From assembly GCA_916610825.1 (NCBI GenBank), contig OU744447.1, positions 19,995,563 through 20,059,562 of the forward strand: a stretch of DNA of 64,000 nucleotides, written 5' to 3'. The position numbers and the translations under genes were made by a program. Shown one piece after another: positions 12,301 through 24,300 of this stretch. The stretch comes from Haliclystus octoradiatus. Taxonomy: Eukaryota > Cnidaria > Staurozoa > Stauromedusae > Haliclystidae. Under the pieces are notes generated by a model. The model was not told where the DNA came from. It made no database searches and saw only the letters and a program-made list of their open reading frames with translations. The stretch's first letter is position 1; each line of letters begins with the position of its first letter.

Positions 12301-15300
12301 CGTTTTCATAACGTTATAGAAATGATTGTAACACCGGTCTCAAGCATAATTATGCTATAAAAATAACTCGTTCTAGAAAGGCAATCAACAATTTATCTGG
12401 CAATGCATGGGGTGTAACCATAAACTTGGGTTTGTATGCAGCGTTATCCGACTTCTATCCGAATAATTACTCTGACTTCTATCGAAATCTGCACTCCGCT
12501 CTAGTTAATTATTTGAATATTTGTATTCCCATATTGCTACTGACTATTACGCTGTAACTGTTATTTCAATTTCTAGGAATCATCCGACGAAGAGGAATCA
12601 AATTTAATACGGACAGGTCGAGCAGAACGACATCGCCATCATTCATTAGCCTCTGATGAGAGTGTTGATTCTGATCGTGATGAGATTGAAAAATACAAGA
12701 AAGTTACAAGATTGTCATCTGACCAATGGCAACGGTTACATTTAAGGCATGGGGCAAATGACGTCATGTTCTCTGTAACCACTAGATACCAAGTAGGCTT
12801 AGTTCATAATTCACTTTTATTCACTGGGTTTTATGTTTTTAAACTGTATATATCTTGCACGCATTCTCTGTGAAAATACCCCTACCTGTAAATCTAATAT
12901 ACAGTAATCACGAGAACGTCCCACTTTTGAAGATACTGCTACTGAAGTATACTGTTCAAGATTGCACCCTGTTTGAATATCAAATTAGATCAAATTCAAT
13001 TTTTGGCTCTGCATTGTAAATATTAAGTTGGACTGGACTGTTTTAAACTGAGCTGTAAACAATATCTTATATCAAAATTCGCTTAAAAATACGCTTTTGT
13101 TAAGTAACAACCTCTCTTTCATAATGTTGATTTATTCATGTTGATAGATTCGGATGTATCATACGACTACGAGGAACTCCGAAATCGTACAATTTTAAAT
13201 AAATGTCGTTAAATCTTATTTGTGTTATGTTGAAGCAATTAAATCCCAACTCCGGCTTAACTTACAACCATGTCCGTAACATAACGTACCGTATGTAGAT
13301 ATCACATATTTGCACCAGATAATCGATCTAGCGTTCAATTGAACTGTATCGATAAAATTTTGTCTCTCAGATAAAAATACTGCTTGTTATAGGTAATAGG
13401 ATTTGAACTTTCTTTATGTTCTAGGGCACAGCATTATGTACAGCAAAGATATACTTTTGGCGTTATTCAGACAAAATTGTGATCTCTGATATCGATGGAA
13501 CAATCACGCGGTCTGATGTTCTAGGTCAGATGTTACCGTTGGTTGGGAAAGATTGGTCACAATCGGGTGTTGCACCATTGTTTTCTAAAATTGAACAAAA
13601 CGGATATCATTTCATGTATCTTTCCGCGAGAGCCATTGGACAGGTAAAATTAGAATCATCAATATATGTCTATATAGCCTGCTTCTTAAAGCTAGTGACC
13701 CTCAGAGTCTTTGTTAGCCTGCTTGCAGACAGTCCGTATGCGTATTGGCGCCGAATATCGCGTACTGAGTGTTTGTACTGAATTCATATTAAATTAATAT
13801 TTTACGTAGTGTGGTTTACTGTCATAACTCAATTGTTTTCATTATTTGAAAATATTTGCCAATTGTTCCTATATTGTATAAGCCAATCACAACATACTGT
13901 CGAAAGGTGGTAGTGGAAGGAATAATCAGTACACTAAATTCAGCGCTAATGCGCAGGCGGACTATGCGAAGGAAAAGTCTATCTGCGTGCAAGCTAGAGG
14001 ACCTTTTCTTTGTCGGGTCTATCGAATCCGTTTCGTTGCCGTCCTTTGCTAGTTTTATCTCGATTTATGTCTGGTGTGGTTTATTACTCTAGTTACAAAA
14101 TTGCACTAATTCAAATGACAACTATACGGTCTATACCATAACCTATGAATATGATTACAGAATAAAGATATGTGTATGTACAGTATATCAGTAAAGAAGA
14201 TCATTTTTCATCAGCTTTTGCTGTGTTTGCTCTGATGAATCCATAATCACAGCCTAATTTCAACTTTGAATGGGGACAATATGAAACAATTTGTCACCAT
14301 GTCATCGTCAGTGACTGACCTCCGTATACGTAATATACACTACAATGATGTAATATACTGTTGCTCTGTTATGTTTTTGCAGGCGAAAATTACCCGTGAC
14401 TTTTTAAGAAGTGTTCGCCAAGGTGAATTGACTCTTCCAGATGGACCTGTTCTATTATCGCCAACATCATTGATGAAAGCTTTTCAAAAGTAAGTCTGTT
14501 TTGACGATCGGATATCCTATATCCTATATCGGATTTATGTATAGATTTAATCGATCGCAAAGACGGTCGTCATTACTAATTGGAAAATGTAGCTTAGATT
14601 GTAATCATAAATAACAGTCCAGATCATTTTGTCGCATTATTTATCGTTTAATTCAAATGAGTTTGTTGTTTTTATAGGGAAGTTATCGAACGTAAACCTG
14701 AAGAATTCAAAATAGCTTGCATGCGAAATATCAAAAGTCTGTTCCCTGATTCTTACGGGAATCCATTCTTTTCTGGCTTTGGTAACAGAATAAACGTAAG
14801 TGAATTGAGTCTTTTAAATTTAACATGGAGTATCATCTCGCAGAAATATTTAAGACGGGCGCAGCCACTAAAGTAAAAAAGAGAAATTTTCCATAAATTT
14901 CAGTTCAGTTAAATGTAATTCTCAAAAATCTCTTGCGCTAAGTATTGCTTCTCAACTCAAATAAAGACATGCTTAGAGATTCAGCTTTCTTAAGTTCTCA
15001 GAAGAACAAGAGTGAATAACTGAATTAGCAATATTTCCGCTACTCTGCATAGCAGCCGTTGGTTAAGTGGAGTACAGGGGTATGTGGCAAAGGTCTAATG
15101 TGAGGTTGCCCTCCATATATCATGACTAAAAAGTATAGAGAGAAGTTTCTGTCTGTCTACATTCAGTGCGACTCTATTAGCAGAGAGTGAGACGTCAGAA
15201 TTTGTTTAGCCCAGTTGGTGGCCACAACAAATGTCCAGTGTTGATTGGATTATTTGGCATTGGACCCAGATCTGACTTTAGTATTGTTATCTAGCAGTAA

Positions 15301-18300
15301 TTCACACGTCTAGTTTCATATATATAGGCATACAATACAATATATAAGATGTGCTAATTACTGCCTTTAGATATCCTAATATATATTAGATGTCAAATTT
15401 AACTCTGTTGTCTGGATTAGTAGGAATGATTATTTTACTGTGTGGGTGTTGGGTTGTGCCTCAATCTCACTTGTTATAATATATATTGGGTAGGTTTATA
15501 AATAAAACTGAGTTGCTTTGAAACTATGCGGTGGAGCCCATTTTAACAATAATTTGTAATGGGAGATAAAAACGGCTTGTGCTTAGGCGATTGCAGTGGA
15601 ATTTAGCTTAAATAACAACCAGCCTATAATGTTGTGAAGCCTTTCTACCTGAAGTCAGTGTATATAGGGGCTTTACATATATTATGATACTGATAGGGTT
15701 TTATGTGTGTGTAGGCATGGTGTAGGTAATCTGAAGACATTGGCGTTTCATCTGGCTGTTGGACCAGACTTTTCCCATTAAAACTTATCATGATTTGCAT
15801 TTTACTAACTCAATCTATCAGGATGAAAAGAGAAAGTCGAACAGAGGTAGAATAAGAAAATATGAACAAAAGTCAAAGTAATACCTTTTTTCGGATCGTT
15901 AGAATCATGGTTAGAATGCAAAAATGCCTACTTGGCTAACCCGTTGTTATTGCTATTTTCTGCACTACGATTTTTACCAGACTTCTCTAGCTCTTTGTTT
16001 TTCCTAAGGACTAATTCTCTAATTGTAGGCATCATGGCCTTATATTGAGCTTAGTTTGTAAATCACAACGTTCCTGGGTGTCTATTCAAATCGATATATG
16101 ATATTATATCTTCCGAATTAAGACCATACGCCCACACCAAATGAATACTCCATGACGTTCGAACTTGCATAGATCTACTTCCTAATTCAATAAGAGTTAT
16201 TATCGGTTTAACTTACTCAATGTTGTTTACATCTCTTGTGAGTGTTGTGATTTGGTTGCACCTTATATCGTTGGAATCTGAATCAAATATCATTATTTGC
16301 TAGCGGCGTGTTTATTACAAGAACTGTTTTGGCATGCGCAAATGAAGACAACTGCTGTCAATCAAAGTTATCCACGATCCAAAATCAGAACCCGAAACTC
16401 CGGTGGCATTGGTGAATATTCTAACCGGGGTGGGATTTGAGACTCAAGGTGGTTAATGGCAAGATCCACAGTCGGAATCTAAAATAGGACAACTGTATCA
16501 ACTATTTGTTTAGCTAGCTCGTTAGCTATAATTGAATGCATGCACTATTTTAGAGCTTTTAAACTAAAATCAGAGTTTGTTTTTTGAAAATTTTAGACTC
16601 AGGTTTGATAAGGCCTCTAATGTGGAATGTGGAGCGTTCTTGGATCGTTGTCAAAGTCGGACGACTTGTTGTAAAACCGGTGCATGATTGAGCAGGGAAA
16701 TTAGATCTACGCTTTACTACAGCAGTGAATGCGCTAAATCATGCGGACGATTTGCAGGAGTATTATTGTTCACCATATAGTAGTTGTTTACAAACTACTT
16801 GCAATGGTAATATTGTTAAACCCGCTTTGATTCTGTTTTCGGACCGTTAAGAAGAGGCTACCTCAATATAACTACCGGGACCTTGTTGTCTGTATTGGTG
16901 TTTGACTGAACGTCCTTATGTTGGTCTGGATGCCTGGAGAAAATTGAAGTTGATAAATAACAGTGATACATCGTACACGGACGTTCCATGATTATATTCG
17001 GAAAATTAAACTACGCCCCGAGGCTTTCTATAGCGTTATCTACAATATGTGTGATTAAGAAGATTCTGAACACTCTGAAGAAGATTACCTTATAATTTCA
17101 TCAAATTCAAAATTGTCTGATCATTGTTCGCTTTGAAAATCTATTTTGGCTATTACTTACGCTTGATTCTTTACTCTCTCAATTTTAAAACAATTGTGTT
17201 TATATTGAGCTGCAGATTTCGGAGTTGATGTATCCTCTTATTACTTGGTAAAGTTCAGTATTTATTTGCACTGCTCGATACTGCTATTAAATTTATCAAT
17301 GCAAATATTGTACGGTTATGTTTAAAAGATTGACTCAAATGTTGGGGAATATTTATGGTAAACCCGTAATTGGCTATCTATAAGCATTTACAAACTTGCG
17401 GTATATGATTTAAATGATGTTGTATATGTTCTCAAAAGCTGATGGTTGTGTATTATTCTTTATTTTAATTCAATTTTCTGGCCGTATGTAATTAGGATGT
17501 CTGGGCTTATCGCGATGTTGGGATTCCAATTTCAAGGATATTCACAATTAATTACAAGGTAAGAAAGATTCAATTAATTTTCTTCTTTCGATGTTATAGG
17601 ACTATTCTTGATATTTCTTGTTTCTTGGGTGTGTTTATCCTGGTGCAAAAATGTTGTTTTTATAACTGATTCACTTGTGACGATCGAGAGTCCATTTTGA
17701 ATGCAACAAACCTTCTCAATCAACTTTAAAATCTCAAGTAACTCTGACTCGTATAGCCTATATTGTAATTTGAATCTTCATTGTTGAAGCTCATTTCTCC
17801 GGGTTAGCTAGACTGATTTGCAATGATATTCCATATAATCTTATTTCGTTTTCATAGCTAATAGATTATTTGTTTGTTACTATTGAAGTAAACGGTGATA
17901 TTGGTTATTTAACATAGGACATTTAACTATTAATTTTCTGTGTGATCAGAATTTATCATGCTTCAAGTATACTATTACATAGCCTAATCGAAATATAAGG
18001 TTTTTGTGATTCTTGTTTGAAAATTTGGTTTTGGCCCATTGGAACCTATTAAAATTGTCTCTCATTTACCCGCAAATGTCGATCTAAACATTTAACTTTC
18101 GCATTGTTCTAGGTAGGTCAACCACATTGTTTTTATAAAGTTTAAAAAAAAATACTAAATGTTATCAATGAATACTTTCATATAGATTGTCGAAGTACTA
18201 CGTATGATGTATACCAATATCAGATGAATGCTATATTATGATTGTCAATGTTATATTTTAACAGTCATTATACACAGGTGTTGATTAAAAGTTCTCTTTA

Positions 18301-21300
18301 AATGCTTAACTGTTAGATTTGCTTAAGTATATATTATATACTGTCGACACTACATATATCTTATACTTCAATGTGATGATTACTTGCATAAATGTCAATT
18401 TTAGCACTATTCGTGTACATACAATTTTACCTAGAGTGTTTATTTAGTCTGTACAATTATTTATAGTGAAGACTATAAATAATTACAGACTATTTATAAT
18501 GAAACTCCAAGTAAAGATAAGAATTGCTAAACATTCGACCTTCAAATAATATATAACGATACAAACGACAATGTTCTCCAAAATTCTCTACATATTTCTT
18601 ATGCTCTGCTCTCCTATCGAGTTATAACTTCGTTATACATCTTGGAAATGAATCCATGATAAATTATTTTCATATAATTATGTATGAAGGCTTTAAAATG
18701 GATAAGATTTATTATCATCAACAGAAATTTGCACTTGGAAGATTTGTACAGATTTGAAATGTTATCAGAAGTATTGATAAACAACTCCACTAATAATTCA
18801 GTTTATTGTGCGTCAAATATTTAGTAGTCTTTCTTTATATTGCTTTATAATTGATAATGAGTAAGAATATAAACACCAAATATGTTGAATACATTGCCAA
18901 ATGTAGTTACAGTATGTCATTCAAAGTTATACAGGACGTTACAACTGCCACGGAACGAAAACTAGGAGGGAAATTGTTACCAAACATGCATGGGATATAT
19001 GTGATATTGCGAAACCAGAACGTAACTTATTTTATTTCTATGTTGATGATTATTTGATTAAACATGAGACTTTTAACTAATTTTCTTTTGTAAATTATGA
19101 GTTGATGATTGAGTTTGTTAAATATTTGCGAGATTTTCAACAGGAAAATATCATTTTTCTATGATATCTGTGTCTGATTTTCTACCTGTTTTTCATCATC
19201 TCAGCTATTTCTTTTTTTCCTGCTTTTATAGGGTGAAATTCGTCATGAATTAACCAACGCATTTACAACTTCGTAAGTTTAAAACTTGACCCATATGTAT
19301 TATTTGAAGTCTAGTTTGAAAATCTCCTGATTTGTGGCGAAATGTCTTGATATTGAGCGTTCGTTGAGCCAATATTGAATAAGTAATTACTGTTCGTATG
19401 CTGTAAGATAACGTCGTTGCTGTATCATTATCTGACAAGTACAGGATGTTTGATGAGGTTGCAGCATTTCACTTTAATTTAAGTTATATATATATATATA
19501 TGTGGTTACGTATATATTACACGTTCCATAGAAACAGTTGAGGATGCCCTCCTTCTATTTAATTAGGTAGGTTATGATTGTTTTGAACCATTTTATCTCC
19601 CTCAGTTGCTCAGGTAGGTTTGTAAATGCTGTTGTGTAGGCTTCATGTTGAAAGTAAATGTTTCAGAATATAATTTTATTACTATGATCCCCTGGCATCA
19701 ATTGACTTGGAGCTATAAGCTCTATAACGCTTTCTTGACTGTATAAGTAATGTTTTGATACGCAAAAGTTGTAATCATTTCTAAAATAGTGTCGATAACT
19801 TTAATTGATTAAGCATATCCACCAATCTATACATGTTTTGGTATTATATATTATTTTACAAGAGCATCATATATGCTATGATATGGAAGGATTTTGCCTT
19901 TGCATGTAATTTTCCGTAAGTTTGAGACGATTTTGTAGCGATAGTCATTTTGATATTGGCTTTTCTTATAGTCTTATAGCTCATTTTTATATTTTACGTT
20001 GTTGTTAGGTAATTTAAACCTTAACTCTTTCGACTCCTTAATAGGGCTCCCAGTCTGCTATAGAGAACACCCAGCAAAAACATTAGTTTAGGAAATGTTT
20101 TGAAGTTGGCATTTCAAATTACTATTCCTGACCTAGAAATGTATTTTCAGTTCTCATTTATTTTTGACCTTGACTTCCAAAGTTGAACTGGGGACACGAT
20201 AAGAATATTACAGTGAATATTAGTTTTTATGTGTTCTATTTGTGCGTACTTGCTAGCGCTAAAATATCGCACAGTCGTATTTTGACTTTCTTTTCGTCCT
20301 CTGATCCCCAGACGAAGTTGTGAATCGTAATTGCCATTTTGGATAAAGTTGTTTTGAATGTCTCGTTTTCAACTTCGCGCTCCTTACGAATTTGATTGTC
20401 ATTATAATTGTATGTGCCGGTTGGGCAAGTACTGTGTTATGTTCAAATGCCCCTAATTTCAATGGAATATACCCAGTTTATGCGTGACATCCTTTTATGT
20501 TGCATTTGATCGATTTGACGTTATCTTGGAAGTTGGATGTATATTACTTGAAAAATTCATTATGTTGGAAAGGGGTTGTCATATGTTTATTTGAGATTCA
20601 ACGTGACAGTTGGATAGTAGCCCTTATTTGGTAAGGGTTGTTTTCTTCTAGGCGAAACATTCTGGCAATGCCCATAGGGACCTTTAAAGTCGGAAATCGA
20701 ACTCTCGCACGGGATGGGTCCGCTGGAAATAATTGTTGATAGACCATTTTGATCCAATTACGTTGGACCTCCCTTGAGAAGTATTTTTGCTTATGGAAGT
20801 CCATTCAAGCATTGTCAATGATGCAATGATTGATTAAGGTTTTCAATATCGTCAAACATCTTTATAATATTGCCTTAACCATAGTTTATCATTCTGTTCT
20901 AAGCATATTAGCCGTGTTAATAAATACAAATCGATGCACTGTGCTTTCGTTTGACCATAGTTTGACTAAATGTTTTTGAAGGGTAGACTTTGTTTGTATT
21001 TATGTAAACATGTGTTTACAATGATAACGTGCATTTCAAATTAGAATATCAAATGGTATGCTATGTCTTTACTTTTCCGTTTTGCTTTTATTTTGTATTC
21101 TTTATTTTTCCGTTATTTGGTGGTGATGCTTGTAATTATGAATCTTTAATTTTAACTTTGATCAAATGTGTTTGTGTGAGAGCCTTCGAAAGACTTCCAT
21201 AAAATACACTGTTTTAGGGAGTGTATTAAATCGAAACTTTCGAATGACCATTTCTGACCTATAAAAAAGTATTTTTCAGTTCCTATTTGCTCTCTCTTCT

Positions 21301-24300
21301 AAAGTTGAATTACGACAAGGCCTTATTTGGAACTTCTGAAGTTGTGTTTGCGGTTAGCCAAAACAACATCAAGATAATACGAATATGCTTTTGGCAGAGA
21401 AAGATATATCCTATTTCCAATGCACCTAAACCATGCCCTTCGGTTGTACGCACTGTATACAATGACATCTTTCTTGTAGACAGGGCCCGACAACAGGTTC
21501 TGCCTTCTGGAATCCTAGATGCCTTTCAACATTTTCTTTTGGATTTTTTGTTGATGTTTAACCAATAAATGATTTAATTGATAATAATATAATTTAACAA
21601 ATAATGATATAATTTATACAATTATACCTTATTCAACAAGTATTTAGTTACCTCTACACAAAGGTCACCTCTATCTAACAAACATAGTTGATAAGCCCTA
21701 TATATATAGGATTATCTGTCTATTGGTATTTATCGGATAGATGCTAAAAATTAATTAGTGTCAAACTCGTTCATATTGGTAGTTTGCGATTTCTAGAGCC
21801 ACATTAATATCATATCTAATTTCTAAACCCCGTGTACGTACGTTAACACATAACGGGATGTATCCTCATCGTAATCCTCATCCTAATAGTTTGGTATTTT
21901 TAAGCTTTGCATTCAACAATTTACTTATGAAAAGTTTGTGTTTGATTATTTAATGTCATTGTTACTATCTGGAATGTCTATAACTACGGACTATTCCATC
22001 CTGAATGTAACGATGGTGTCATACGACCATTGCTAATGTTTGGCACTATAGTTACCTAGCATTTGGTTATGTCAAGGTTGACCTTGGCTTTCACAATTTT
22101 AAAACAAATAATCTTGTTTATATTTATGTGTCTCTCACACGCATTTCAAGAATACAGTAGTATTATCTAGGTCACTGGCAATGGTTTGATGCCAAACACG
22201 CAGGGGATGGTGTGAGCTCTTCTACTAATATTGTACGTTATATTATTTCCTTTATTCTTCATTTTTCATTCCACAAGGGCGTCTGCGGGAAAGTTATTTG
22301 GGGAAAGCATTCAAATATATTCCAAGCATATCATATTGAAGAGAATGCTTTTGTGTTTGTAAAAATATTGTGTGGTAGTAATAGTGAAATGAATCTTGAT
22401 ACCGAAATTGTGATTAGACTCCAACTCCGACGGAAACCCACTTGGTCAATTAGGAGCAATTGATGGAGTTGAAGTCAACATAATCAACACATATATCGAA
22501 CAAACATCAACATTTCGAAAATATTATACTTGATTATGGGACCTTAATACGTAAACACAATAGTTGCAGTTACAGTAGTATAGAATTTTCTTAATAAATT
22601 TTTATTTTCTCCAGACTCCTGATAAACATACTATTGTGATTTAAGGAGACATTCTCAGCATCTTTGTAACGAAATGGCTTACATTTACCACGTGAGTGTT
22701 TGGTTTAAACTTTTGATGGTGCAGATCATAGAAAAGTGAAGCCGCGGCTTTGTAGTTAGGAAATTTGGTTCTAACCTGCATACAAACCCGAACATTTGAT
22801 TTAATTCCCTTGAAATTCAAAATACAGATCTATCGTTTGTAAACAAATTGAGCCTGGAGTATACTGATGTTTATTTGTTCTGCCAGTATTTATATCAGCG
22901 TGATTCAACAGAATACCTTTCTTTTGTACTCTAATTCATCCCAAATAACGATACTTCATGCAGTCATAATCACTTTGAAAGATCTCTGTGTGTGGTACAT
23001 ACGGGCCATTCGGAAGAGGGGAATACAATGGGATTAAGCAATAAGCATTGGCGATTACAAGGCATCGGGCATACATATCCTAGAATCGTCTATAATAAAT
23101 GGCTTTTTCTTTGTATTTTTTTACCCCCTAATTAATACGTCAATGGGGAATAGATCATTTCCTGTCGGTTAGTTTGAAACCTGCTTTTGTTGTTATTGCC
23201 TGATCTTACGACATCGATTGAGCAACTACCAAACAACGTTGCTACGTTGCTATGACTATGCATATGGACTATGGTATGACTATTGTTTGAATGTGAGCTG
23301 TGAAAGACAACAGTTCTATTCTTTAGCAAATTTATTACATATTATTTTTAGTAGAAGCCGTTATAGGGTTGTGCAATGTTTCAACAGTTCCCTGTTGTGA
23401 TGTGCAGTGGTGCACTCCTTATTGTCATCTCCAATTCCCTTTCATTTTACCCGTTTCTAGTCATGCCTCGAGGTTGTGCTCTGGGAGTGCTGCGTATCTA
23501 AACCACAAACCACGGTGCAAGACATGTTAACTAAATACTGGTGCTATCGTGTTGTACTGGAATTATACTGGAATTATGGATGATATTTTAATCTATATAT
23601 TATTTGCAAATGGTTTTATTTTTGAGAAACAAACCTAGTTAAGATGGGTGTTTCCCTTTTACCTCTCGGGGAATTTTGATTCGATGTCATCGAATGTAAG
23701 GATGTACCTATAGTTAAAGAAGGATGGTAATTGTTGAATGTTCTTTTCTAGCGATTTCAGGTAAGGTCTTTCAAATACATATTAACAAGCTAATTCCGCA
23801 AAATATAAACAAATTTACCTACACATTTTTATGGTGTGATCCGATGCAAAAACATCCATATTTTTCTATATATTATGTCTATTTGATATTTGAAATTAAA
23901 CAATATCACTCGATATCCATTGATATGATTAATATCACTTTAAAGGTTTAGCACCACACATTATTTGCTCGTATTTTCTGCAATTTATCTCTTGTTTTGA
24001 TCAAAGTATTGAAAATTGTGAACACCGTACTTGGATTTTTTACCAGTCTCTAGCAAAATTATCTCTGATTTATCTTTGTATGCCTTAATACGAAACCCAA
24101 CTGTTTTTAACAAGCCGACCTAGAATATTATTTATTAATTACTATGGAGTGTTTAATCATTCCCTATATTTGGTCAGCTTTTGACTTTGAATAACATTGC
24201 ATTGCCTTGCTCTTTGGACAGAATTCCTGGCGTTCCTTCTTGTGCGATGATATATAAATAGCATAAAGTCGCGCTTCTATATGTGACTGATTCGCGTGGT

